From positions 459,227 to 523,226 of the forward strand of contig NC_064674.1 in NCBI RefSeq assembly GCF_023278565.1: a DNA stretch of 64,000 nucleotides. Direction: 5' to 3'. Of this stretch, positions 47,546-58,877 are shown piece after piece. The stretch comes from Colletotrichum lupini. Lineage: Eukaryota > Ascomycota > Sordariomycetes > Glomerellales > Glomerellaceae. A program made the position numbers and the translations under genes. Positions within the stretch are counted from its first letter, which is position 1; every line of letters starts with the position of its first letter. The notes under the pieces are model-generated. The model did not search any database and was not told the DNA's origin. It worked only from the letters and a program-made list of their open reading frames with translations.

Positions 47546-49440
47546 TATTTAATAAACTACCGGTATAATAAACACTAATAATATAGACCTCCCCGCCGCC
47601 GACCGAGGCACTTCTAACACGCTACCCCTTCTTAGAACACTAAATGAGCTTAATAATATCCAGATTGCTGAGATTAAGTAGCATATTAACTGCTTATGGC
47701 ACGACCTATAGGCTAACTTTAATAACACTAATAATACTACTATAACTGGGGATACTAAGTTCATTTTTTGGGCGTTCCAAAACGTCGATCGTTAAACACT
47801 CTACCGAATACTTAATAAGAAGCATAAAGACGATCTCTAACTAATTACGACGGATATTTAACGTCGTTTGGCTAACCTATACCCGCACTAGGACGCTTTA
47901 CCCGGCCTCTTTTTCGCTTATTTTGGTTAAGAGATTACGAGATCTCGAAAGTATATTAATCTTCTAAAAAAGTTATAAGGAACCTCCCCATAGCTTTCCC
48001 TTAGCGACTTTATCGATTATTTTAACCATATACTAAAAAATAACGACTACCGATACGGCCTTCGCTTAGTAAAGAACTAAGTTAGCGTGTTTAAACTCGC
48101 CGTAAGAGAGTATACGTTATTCGCACATTATACTTCGATAGCTTTTACTTATACTTTTGCTCTTTTTTTAATTAAACCTACTCTCGTAATACGTTAATAA
48201 TAGTACGCTAAAAATCGCCCGCCTTCCGAAAGCGATTCGAGTAGTACTAGCGGTAACTCGGACAATGAACTTACCAATAACTCTAACCTTAATAAACTCA
48301 TATCTAACGATAGCAGTAAGAAGAAGTAAGACGTACGTCGACCCCTTCTTACTAGGCCCCCCTTTATTAATACTAGATCGATACGTAGGGAACGATTAAG
48401 TCCTTTATTAATACGAAAGCGATCTCTTATAACCTAATACGTCGATATAACCCTATCCCTAGAGTAATCTAGAAGGGAGCGCTAGGCTTCGAGTGTTATA
48501 CTAAAGGGACCTGTGCTTATCTTTTAGTTTAAAAACAATCTTGGACTCTACAATTCTTCTTTATAAGCGGGCCCATCTATATACGATGCTAATAATAGCA
48601 GTGACGATAACTCCCTTGTGCACTAGTTAATACCTCGGGCTATATCTCTCCCTTAATTAATACCGTCGCCTTTTAATCTACGGAATTAAGATATACTAAT
48701 TCCTCCCTAACGCAAGCGTGCTCGACTCGGTGAAGCTAGGCACCGAGACTAGGATGTTAGTAACGGTAGTTTTGGTAATATAAGTTTTCTACCTCTTAAA
48801 AAAGATGGAGCAGTAACTCCTATGATAGAGGAACCTACTTTTTTCCCCCCTGCTCAATTAGATTTGCCCTCTAGTCCCGTCTTAATAATTATTAAAAGCG
48901 AAGAATCGCCTGTTTTGTCCCCCCTAAAAGCATCCCCAGCTAGCGCTATAATCGAAGCTAATCTTAAAAGGAGGTCCTTAAGGCTTAAGTATCGCTATTC
49001 TATCCCGAAGATCTCGGGCGATATGTACCGTCTTTTTCTAAGACAAAAGCTTAACGATACTATTATTAATGCTCTCCTTAATCGTTTAACCTCAGTTATT
49101 AGAAAGGTCTTAGTAATCGACAGTTTCGTCCTTAACTCTAAGAACATACCCGATCGTATTTATAATGAGATTAAATATAGAGAGTAACACAAGTTATTTA
49201 TGCCGGTGTGTAATAACGACCACTAGGTATTATTCGTCTTTTTTTACTAGGAACATAAGGTTCGCCTCTTCGATTCCTATCTAGGCGTTCTACTTACTAA
49301 GAAAGTTTACCGTAACGTAATCTTGCCGTTCCTCCGTCGGATTAGAGCGAGCGACGACGTTTAAGTTAACTTAGATATGAGCGGAGTAAGTACCCTTTTA
49401 ATCATACTTAGACCTAATTAAGGTACTAATATATAACTAG
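47546..49440 (+). pseudogene. RIP-decayed Ulp1/C48-type protease-like gene
   Basis: Plus-strand coding remnants run from about 47550, with Ser/Asn-rich stretches (SESDSSSTSGNSDNE near 48230), to an intact 121-codon frame at 48822-49187 and on through RIP stops. The end matches the C48 (Ulp1/SUMO-protease) fold: KLFMPVCNNDH with the catalytic His at 49221-49223 followed by a TAG where the family has Trp, then LFDSYLG with the catalytic Asp at 49272-49274, then the QxN...GV segment. There the expected Gln is a TAA and the nucleophile position reads Ser (AGC, 49380-49382) instead of Cys. In fungi such domains occur in host deSUMOylases and inside several transposon types. The element type here is unresolved. 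Confidence 0.6.
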
Positions 49441-49499
49441 TGTGCTCGCTAAAGTAATAATATCGATTGCGGACTCTTTACGCTATTATTTATATATTA

Positions 49500-49706
49500 A
49501 ATTTCGGGAACTGGGACAGGCATGCCGACAGATGTAACGTCGAAGACACTGGATGCGCACCGACTTTATTTCCTCTAGTGTTTGCTGACCTCTATAGAGG
49601 CTGCTCTCTTACCTAAGGAGGCTGGGTACCTTGACGAGCTCGGATAGACTATAAGTGATCGCTCGATAGCCCTGGCTCGATTGGCGCTTGAAGTATAGGA
49701 CCGTCA
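49500..49706. other. Short non-RIPed spacer
   Basis: Ordinary composition between the RIPed Ulp1 block and the second Copia element. With 57299 onward it would form the uninterrupted pre-insertion sequence. No gene is seen. Confidence 0.5.
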
Positions 49707-49711
49707 ATTTT

Positions 49712-49888
49712 TGTCACGAGTTATGGCACGTAGCAATGGGCATACGGAGTGAGGTAAAAGTGGCTTAATTATTAAAGTAGAAATAGACAAAAGGAGAAGG
49801 TCTATATATACGATATCTGAGATAGATACGTAATTTAGTACGTAACGGGCACTTTATAAGGTGCGATTACTATCCTTATTATATAACA
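49712..49888 (-). repeat. 3' LTR of Copia family 2
   Basis: 177 bp. Its outer (left) part is almost unmutated (TGTCACGAGTTATGGCACG) and its inner part is RIPed. Confidence 0.95.
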
Positions 49889-52800
49889 CACCCCCTAATT
49901 ACTACTACTAAGGAGCTATTATACCTAAGATAGAATCTCTAAATACCTTTATAAAGGCCTAATTTAGTTAAATATAAATAAAGGAAAATTAAGCGTAAGG
50001 GATACGCGTTTTTTAAGCCGCGTTTATTATAAATATATCCCTTTATCTAAAGTAAATAGAATCCTAACCCGGAATAGCGCGTATTTTACTACTTTTAATA
50101 TATAAATTACTAAGGGCGAGGCTACCTAGCTACTTTGCGTATATTTAAATTCTCGCGGCGTTACTTAGTTATTATTTTTCTTCCTCTTTTTAACCTCTCG
50201 TAATTACTATAGGTACCCCTATTTATTACGCGCGCGCGCCTATACTATCAAATCGTTTACTAATTTTATTTTAAATATAAATATCTAATATATCCGGAAG
50301 TAATAATAAGTTTTACGCAATTTCTATAATACTTCTTATATATATATTATATAGTTTACTAAGAGTTTAAATAGGTAATAATATTAACGAGCCCCTCTAA
50401 GTCGTTACCCCCCCCCCGCGACCTCTTATTCGCTTACTAAGGCCCGGTTATTAAGCTCTCCCTCTTTAGTTAAGAGGATATTAAGGCTACTAATTAAGAC
50501 GCTAAGGATTTTATTAAGTTCGAGGCTCTCTTTAGCGGCCGTAATAAGGGTAATAATAAAGTAAATAGTAGTAATAAGAGCTTTAATAGGCTTTTACTTA
50601 TCCCCCCCTCGGAGTTTAAGAATAAGAATAAAACTAGTTTAGATAATAAGCCCTTTAAAAAGGGTATATTATATACTTATTATCTTAGGAGTTGATATTT
50701 AATATTATTTTAAGGTTTAAAAAACGTAAGGCTAGCTCTTTTTAAAAAAGTAATAAAAAGTAAAAAAGAACGCCGAGAGGCTAAGGTACCCCCCGTAATA
50801 AGTATAGTTCTTTTTATTATTCTAAGCCTATTTAACGTATACTTAGTCCTTAAGAAGCTTAAGGGAGAGGCTCCTAAGGAACGGGAGATCTAATACCTAT
50901 CCTATCTTAAAGTAGCCCTCTAGTATACTAATACTAAGGATAATAGTCGTTATTTTATAAGAAGTAATAGCCGGTATACGCGCTATTTTAACGGCCGTTT
51001 AGCTAAAGGGTATATTAATATACCGGTCGTTTTATAGTTAATAGCCTAGGCCCTTACTAAGGCTATTATAAATAGCGCTCCCTCTTTTATAAGTATATTA
51101 TCCTTTTTTATTATTAAGAAGCGCACTTTTAACTATAGTTTTAGTAAAATATTACTAAGCTCCGTAGTATCGTCCGTTAGATATATAATAACTAGAAGAT
51201 ATATAAGAACTATATCGGTTTTTATATAGAGGACTTCCTCGACGCGCGCCCCCGGTCCTCTTTTATACTTATCGTAGTCGTTTATAATTAACCTCTTATT
51301 ACGCCGCCCGCTTCTATACCCTAGGTCGTTAACTTAATAGTCGTTCTAGCTCCTATGCCCCCCGCTACCCCTACTACTCTTAGTTTTATAAATTTTAAGG
51401 TACGTAAGACGCGTTTCTTAGTACGCATACTAACCCTCCTCTTTAATAATATTATACTCTTAGTAATCGCGTACTTCGTAAACTAGGAGTTTAAATAATA
51501 AGTATAAGCCTAGGTCTTATTTTTATATACGTATGCCCTGCGGGGTAAGGTTATTTTATTTATTTTAGGCCTCCGGGCCGCACTCTAGGTTCTATCTATT
51601 ATCTACTTTTAGGTATTAAGTTTTTCTAAGCATAGCCTAAATTAATCATTTTTAACTATTTTAGCTATTTATAATAGCTTCTTATGCACCGTAGAGGTTA
51701 AGAAGTATATAGAAATATTCGAACTTAGCTCGTAAAAGGTTTTTAGTAAGTCTATTTATTAGTATATCTTTTATTAATATATAAGTAACCTCGAAGCTAC
51801 TTCTAGCGTGCTCTTATCTTAGTTATATATTTTATATATCGATATAGCGAAGTCGAGTAGCTATTCTTTCTCTTTCCCCTATAACGAGTCGAATCGTTTA
51901 CTAATTATCGTAGTTAACTAACTATACTTCTCCTAAGTTAAGGGTAATATCCTTAAAAAGGCGCTTTAGAACTATAGTCTCTTTTACGGTTTCTTTAAAG
52001 TAAAGAAGCTTAGCTTTAATAATTAACGTCGTAACCGTTACTTAGCATACTAATTTCTATTAAATTAGGCTATTAAAAAGGAATATTATATATCCTTAAG
52101 ATAATCGTCGTATTACCTCGTTATTTACGAAGCTAGTATCTCTAGCTAGAAGTAATAATTATATACTCGGTATACTACTATAATAGAGCATAAGATATCT
52201 CGTTATATAGAGATATCGGATATAGTAGTTAATTACTTTAATATAGGTTGCGCTTAGGTTAGTTAGGAACCGAAATAATTACGAATAAGTAAAGGCGACG
52301 TCTAGTCTAATTATAATAGCTATATAAAACATACTCCCGACCTTCTCTTAGTAGCTCTTTATTTCCTCTTTTATTACCTACTCCTCGTTTAGTTTAAACT
52401 CTTCTTAAGAAAGAGGGGTAGCTAGATATAATAAATTTATAAAGTCGAAGCGCTTAATAACTCGCTCGATATATACGTCGTAAATAAAATAAACTTTGCG
52501 AGTAGTACGGTCTCGTAAAATCCGCACTTTAAAAAAGTAATTAATTAATCTATTCTTTTTAAAGTTAATATATTTTTTTATACCGTCGACGATCCTTTAA
52601 GCCGCCTTTCGGTCGTCTTAATAGTATAAAATAATAAAGTTATCGACGTAAAATACTAGTATTACCTTCCTATTTACGGTTTAGTAAATATAGATCTCCT
52701 TATAGTTATATATTATATTTATATTACGGAGTATAGAGGTAAAAGTTTAGAACTAGAGAATTAGTAAGTCTCGGAGGCTATATAGAGCGCGTTAGAGTTT

Positions 52801-55800
52801 ACTTACTTTATTAATAACCTTATATCCCTCTAGGAGTTTAATAATTACTAGCTTCTCGCTCTTAAGAGGCGCGTTAAGGAATGCGTTAATAATATTATAC
52901 TAGTCTATTTTAAGGTCGAATTGGGTAGCTATTACTATTATAAGCCTAAAGGCCTTTGCGGCGAGCGTCGAAGTATACGTATTTTATAAGGGGTTAAGTA
53001 GTTATATATCCCCCCTTATATATATACGTACTTTTACCTCGCTAACCTTGTTATTAACGTCGTGCTTATAAGTATATACCTACTTTAATAAAAATAGGAT
53101 CCCTTATTTAGGATTACGGTCGACCTCTTTTTATATACTAATATCCCTTAGCTTTTTTATTTTTATATCTATAGCATCCTTAAGCAACTTCTATAGTTAT
53201 AGTAAGAAATGTTTAATATTACTAAACTTCTTTAGTAGGCTCTAGAAGTTAACTTTAGTAAGTCGTAGTTTCTAAACTCCTCTAGAGCGCTCTAAGTAGG
53301 TCTTATAAACTACTCCTTTTACTACTTAATAGAGTATTATATATCCTATACTACTTTCCTCTATAGCTTTTTACTAATTAGGTATAAAAGTAAAGAAAAA
53401 GTAGTCCTAAAGACGGTTATAGTAATTACCGTTTCTTATATTCGAATATAAGAGCGTTGCGAAGATATTATTATTAAAGCGTTATAGAGGTCTACGGGCC
53501 CGGTTTAAACGTCTAGGACCTAACGGAGCTTTACTTAGTACTCGATAAGGCGGTTCTTATAAGCTCTATTCTTATATAATAATAAAGGTTTATTATAAGG
53601 GTTCCTTATTAACGTCGATTTTAGCGTTAGGAATTATTTTTTTATAATCGGTACCTCGTTTACCACGTACTCTAGCGTTCTACTAAGAGCTATTAGGAAT
53701 TAAAGGCTTAAGAACCTCTATAGTATATATAAGTACTCATAAAGAGGACCGTAGACTACGCAGAGCCGTTTATAACCTAGTTACTATATCCCCTTTTTTA
53801 CTCCTACCCCTAAGCTTATATAAGGGGGTTATTTTAGGGGTTAGTAATAATAATAAGACTATATTAGCCTCTTTAGCCTTATTTACCGCACCCTAGAGTA
53901 CGTCTATTAGTTACTTAGCGTCCTAAATAGTTAAAAATCTAATAATAATATTATCCTCGACTATAGAGTTATCTTAAGTATTAATATTTCCGAAGTCTAG
54001 ATCTACTTCCCCGAGTGCTCGAATTAACTTATTATTAGTATTAAAGAGTTCTTATATTTCTTAGATTATTAAATTTACTTACTCGCTTACGATAGCTTGT
54101 TCCTCGTATACGGGATTATAAAAGACTTTTTTATTAAACTTAATATTTTTTATAATAAACACCTGCTCGAGCGCGGGCACCTAGACCCTATATAGGTTAT
54201 GCGTTTTTAGTATATATCTAACTAGGTATTCTATATACCCGCGGGGAAGCACTTTAAACTCCTTTTAATATATACCCTTCTTACGATCCTTATAAAAAGG
54301 GTATGCTTAGTAGCTATATATATAGAGGCTACTAAGATACGGGGTAACCGGTTTAGAATCCCGCACTTAGTAACCCGTTTACTATTAGCGTTAATACCGC
54401 TTTTACTAATTAATTTCTATTATAATAGGCAAATCTCCTTTATTAGCCTCCCGTAGGGTAATATTATAAATAAAGATTACCGCTAGTACTATTTTGTCTT
54501 ATAAATTCGTAAGGAGGTTCGTAAAAAGGCATATTTTATAAGCTTTAGTAATTACGAGTTAACTTACTTTTTTAGCGTTACCTACGGGTTCTTTTATATA
54601 TAGAGGTAGAAGTTCTATTCCGATTCTTAGCTCGCTATACTACGTCTTATATACGTATCTAACGTTTATACTTAAGAGAGCGGTCTTATTATTATTTTTA
54701 AAAAAGTAAATTAGAGTCCCTTTTTAATAACGAATCGCTACCTCGAGGCTTTATAGTATAAAAAGCACTTCCTCCTCTATTTTTATTTTTAAAAAGAACC
54801 CCCTAAGCTACTTACTATATTTATTAAAAGCTATAAGTATATATTATCGTTTATTAAGAAATAGTTTAAAATAAAAGAGATCTTAGTATATACGGTACTA
54901 TAACCGTGAGGCTCTTCTTAAGGGTAGTCCTCTTAAAACTACTATTTTAGCTTTAGATAATATATATACTTTATACTTAACTTATAATAGAGGTTTAATA
55001 CGCATACCTCGAGTCTTATATAATAATCGACGAAGAGTATTAGGTCTAAAATAACTTATTCTAAAGTACTAAAAGAGCGCGCTATTAGACCTCTTACGGG
55101 TACGTTAATATAAATAACGGAATTTTCTATAGCTAATTAATAATATAATACTAGCTAGGCTCTATAGGATACGCTTAAGGTTTATAAAAGAAGGATAGGA
55201 TTAGAGGAGCTTATATTCGAAGAAGACTAAATTATTCTTTTAGATAAGCTACTTTTTTAAATAGTACTCTTATAAAGCGTTCCCTATTATAAAATATAAT
55301 CTAAACCGTAGTACTAAAGTGCGCTTCTATTTAGTAAAGTCTCTAAGACTATATTAATATAGAATCCCTTAATATAAGCGACGTTCTAAAGCTTTAGGTT
55401 ATAAGTTCCCTTTCCCTTAGGTGCGTCTAGGACGCCCTTTATAATACGAGTACCGCGTGCGGTAATAAGTAGTATAATAGTTCCTAATTTAATATAGTCT
55501 TTATTACCTAATAGTACGTAACTCTCGGGTTTAAATAGGCTCTTATCGTTAATTAGATATATTATTTTATAGCTATTTATTACCGTGCTCTAGGAAAGGG
55601 GGTAAGCGCTACTTATAGGGGTACTAAAGATTGCGTTTACTTCTAAGTCCTAACTCTTTATAAATATAGCGACTACGTAGCCCTCGTCCTAGTTTATTAA
55701 TAAGCTCGCTATAGGTTAGTTAGAGAATCCTTTCGGAAACTTAGGTTTTTTAGGGGTTCTATCGTTCTTTAGCTAACTAGCTTTCTTAAGCTTATTATAA

Positions 55801-57116
55801 AATAATTTCTACTTATTTAATTTAATAATAGCGAGGACTTCCTTTATATAGCTCCTTAGTATTCGTATTAGTAACCTACTAGTATTTCGGCTTATAAGTG
55901 CCTATTCTAATTTTCGGCACGCTATAGGGCGCTATAGGTATGCGAAATTATAAGGGTATATAACGTTACCCTTATTATTTACGTCGTTAACTAAGTTAGA
56001 GCGTTTAGTAAAAATAAAATAAGCCCCTTTTTAACCTAAAAGTCGTTTAGTATATACGTCTTAGGTTACTAAGCTAAATATATATATAATCTCCTTAAGG
56101 GTCCTCGTGTGCGTTCCGAAGGCTATTAATTCGCTAAAGGTCTTATATATACGTTAGCCCTATATAGGGTTAAGTCTAGACTTAACTATAACTAAGAAGT
56201 TAAGTACGGTAATTTCTTTATTAATTTCTAAAATATTGTACGTTTTAGCTTAGAGGTAAGCGGACTACTACTCTTTATATTAGCGTTAAGGGTTAATTCT
56301 AGTCCTCGCTTTATTAAAGGCTTATCGGTATTCCTCTCGAACCGCATTCTTTATTACTAATTCGGGGGGTATAAATTCCTATTTTAAATATCTAACGATT
56401 CGCTATATACTAAACTTAGCGCCGTTCTTAATAGCTTTTTAAAATACGTATTCGTATAATATAGCGTTAACTAATTTTACTAATTACTAAGCGAGGATTT
56501 TAATATATATATTAATAATGTTACGTTCGTAAGCTATAAGTTGCTCGTATTTAGTATCGAGCTCCTATTATTTCTAAATACTCTCGAGCGTATAAATCCT
56601 TTTTATAAGTATAGTATAGGGATAGATTTATTTACGTAAAGTAAGTAGTATAGCTAGTTTTATAAAAAGAAACCCGGCTTAGTTTTATAAGTTACTCGTG
56701 CTCGAAAAAGTTAAAAAGTTCGTACTAGGAGTTATATTTAAAAGCTATTAATAGAGGATTTCTTAGTTTTTTTAGTCGTTTTCGAACGCCTTATAACGGG
56801 CCTAGTAGGCTCGTAGTTCTTTTTTATTACGGGTTACGACTAATCGTCCGAATTTTAAAAGTAAAATAAGCGCTATAGAGAGGTCGAGGAATATATCGGA
56901 ATCTAGAGCGTCTAGGTCGACGTACTTCTAAACCTCGACGCCCTTATTTATAATATAAAGTACGTTAAACTATTTAATCTAACTATCGTAGCTAGTTAGT
57001 TTAGCTTAGGCTAAAGTGGGTATAAGTAAGTTAGTTATTTTAAAAAGATTATAAGAATCGTATTAATAAGTACGTTATCGTAGTATAGGGTCTTAACTAA
57101 GAGCTAGGCTTATAAT
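49889..57116 (-). pseudogene. Decayed gag-pol of Copia family 2
   Basis: The coding direction is right to left. The reverse transcriptase is recognisable around 52400-52990. RNase H should lie to its left and integrase, protease and gag to its right, but dense RIP stops prevented me from marking their borders. Internal length (7.2 kb) is generous for Copia, so an insertion or long untranslated regions are possible. Confidence 0.75.
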
Positions 57117-57293
57117 TATTACGAGTTATAGTACGTAGTAATAAGTATATGGAGTATAATAAAAGTGGCTTAATTATTAAAGTAGAAATAGACAAAAGGA
57201 GAAGGTCTATATATACGATATCTAAAATAGATACGTAATTTAGCACGTGACGGGCACTTTGTGAGGTGCGATTACTATCCCTGTTACGTGACA
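57117..57293 (-). repeat. 5' LTR of Copia family 2
   Basis: 177 bp, gap-free match to 49712-49888. Here the inner (left) part is RIPed (TATTACGAGTTATAGTACG) and the outer part keeps CACGTGACGGGC and ends ACGTGACA. Confidence 0.95.
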
Positions 57294-57298
57294 ATTTT

Positions 57299-57462
57299 GC
57301 TATTAATCCCTGCTCAAACCAAGCGACTTTTTCGATCAGTCAATGACGAGATTACGACAACTTCACCAAGCTAAGGCGCGTCAGTAGGAGACATTGTGCA
57401 TAACATCAGCCCTCGGTCTAACTCACGTGAGCCATGGTAAACTCCTGCGAAATGCTGTTCAG
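57299..57462. other. Non-RIPed flank of Copia family 2
   Basis: Ordinary sequence following the ATTTT target duplication. The open frame of the next gene candidate extends back to a TTG at 57394, but no ATG lies before 57463. Confidence 0.4.
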
Positions 57463-57840
57463 ATGGAGTGCGAGAGGCGCGAGAGGATGAAAGAGATGGA
57501 CAGACTTAATCATCTACAAGCTGCTGTCAGGAGCATTCTCATCAATATCCCCCTGGAACATCCGATTGGCTCTTCGGTTGCCCGTTCCAAGCCAGCGAGT
57601 AACCTCGAGCTCAGTGCCATGCTCAGCTTGCGATCCGCCACAGAAGTGGCGGCTGCCTTTCTCACGGAGGGCAATCTTAAGGCCAGCACGAATGATGACT
57701 ACAATCCTTTCACGATATGCGTAGCATACATTGTCGTTGCCCGATTCATAAGACAAAAGCTATCGAGTATTGAACATGGACTGGACATTGAGATTGGGCG
57801 AGGCGTAGACCGGGACATTTTGGTAGTTACGGGACGATGA
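57463..57840 (+). CDS. Possible small gene, 125 aa, unrecognised
   Basis: From the first ATG (MECERRERMKEMDRLNHLQ) to TGA, in one of the few non-RIPed stretches near the telomere. Residues about 1-30 are a charged, probably helical segment, followed by a mixed region containing hydrophobic helices (TEVAAAFL, ICVAYIVVARFIRQ). The open frame continues 69 bases upstream without an ATG, so an upstream exon or a truncated gene is possible. No family is recognised and there is no clear intron. It could be the remaining 3' part of a gene cut by an old rearrangement. Confidence 0.35.
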   Translation: MECERRERMKEMDRLNHLQAAVRSILINIPLEHPIGSSVARSKPASNLELSAMLSLRSATEVAAAFLTEGNLKASTNDDYNPFTICVAYIVVARFIRQKLSSIEHGLDIEIGRGVDRDILVVTGR

Positions 57841-58672
57841 AAGAATCGGTTTTCTCCAGAAACAAGGCCTGAGGAATGGAGGCAATAATTGCAAAGTCAA
57901 AATCCATAAGCTATTGTCGAGGTATCACTCGAGTCTGTGTTCATTTTCCAGTGGGATCATTCTCGATGTGCATCCCGTCAGGAGTTGAGCCTTACATAGT
58001 GACAGGCACTGGTAAGAGGCAAGTCATCCTGTCTACCTTTTCGAGCAGCTACAAAGCGACTAGCACCCTGATGACCTGTTTCCAATACTACCAGTTGCCG
58101 TTGAGAATATTAGCCCACGATGTCTTCCCTCGTCAAGCCTTACCTTTCTGATTGAATAACATGTTCAGAGGTGGAATCATGGTGGCCTGGCGCCTCACTC
58201 CTATGTGGTCACATCTAGTGCCAGCTCCAGAGTTGGCTCCCTGCCTTGCTCATAGCAAGAGTGAATGTATACAAAAAAGAAAAAAAGAATCGGTTTTCTG
58301 AAGCGTTAGTACTTCACAAGCACCCTAGCGGGACTTGATGTGTAGTGTGATAATGTGATGCTATAACCAGCCGACCAACGGACATCTCACCTCGCATTTT
58401 GGACATGTGCAATCACCTACATGCAGTAGGCATTCACTAATTTTGCCCGCTCGAAGTTAGCGGTCAGCCTGAGGGCCACCTCCATGCGGCGATCCATTGA
58501 GTGGCACATGACGAAGCAGCCACTGCTCGCCGATTCCACGCGTCTCATCCCGTCGTTCATGAAAGAAAATTACCGCTTGTTTTATATAAGCTCTATCGAC
58601 GGTTCTCAAAGAGTCTCCTCATCTAGTATACCCTGCCAAAAGGTCGTCGTGACATCTCTTTCATTCCGATAG
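57841..58672. other. Non-RIPed stretch
   Basis: Short plus-strand frames at 57876-58151 and 58484-58672 have no motifs. A 16-bp direct repeat AAAGAATCGGTTTTCT occurs at 57840-57855 and 58286-58301. GATAG (58668-58672) is the presumed target-site copy beside the truncated Copia element. Confidence 0.4.
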
Positions 58673-58877
58673 TGTTAGTAACCCTATTATAAGGTAGTTA
58701 GTTCGAACCGTAGTTAACGAAGAGATTAATTAAACTATATAAATATCTATATCGTAGGTATAAAAAGGAGGTTCTAATTATAAGTTAGGCTAGTTACGAT
58801 AATCGTAAATAGGGCCCCTAATTAGCCCCTGCGTAGTCGGCTATATACTATAGTTAAATTAGACTTATAATCCGATA
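58673..58877 (-). repeat. 3' LTR of the truncated Copia family 1 copy
   Basis: 205 bp, inverted match to 17321-17525. Its outer end keeps TGTTAGTA, the reverse complement of TACTAACA, showing that the ancestral LTR ended in CA. The other copies end in TA, the RIP product. Confidence 0.92.

Larger units (their letters stand above)
49712..57293 (-). mobile_element. Ty1/Copia retrotransposon (family 2), full length, RIPed
   Basis: A 7582-bp element with two LTRs of exactly 177 bp and a perfect target duplication ATTTT (49707-49711 and 57294-57298). Its termini are TGTCACG...CGTGACA. A polypurine-like AATTAGGGGGTG on the minus strand (49889-49900) next to the left LTR, together with minus-strand reverse transcriptase sequence, puts the element on the minus strand, so the left LTR is the 3' LTR. 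The RT segment (about 52400-52990) reads, through stops, with the Copia helix FDLKIDQYNIINAFLNAPL and the active site Tyr-Val-Asp-Asn (52639-52650), a G-to-A change from Tyr-Val-Asp-Asp. Family 2 shares no LTR sequence with family 1. It is non-coding now. Confidence 0.93.

Noticed and set aside
47549..47764. 71-codon minus-strand ORF
   Set aside because: It is a chance frame in AT-rich DNA, antisense to the Ulp1-like relic.
42061..49500. Starship captain (DUF3435 tyrosine recombinase) or RecQ-type telomere-linked helicase
   Set aside because: I looked for recombinase and helicase motifs in the stop-masked frames and could not find any. The identity is left open.
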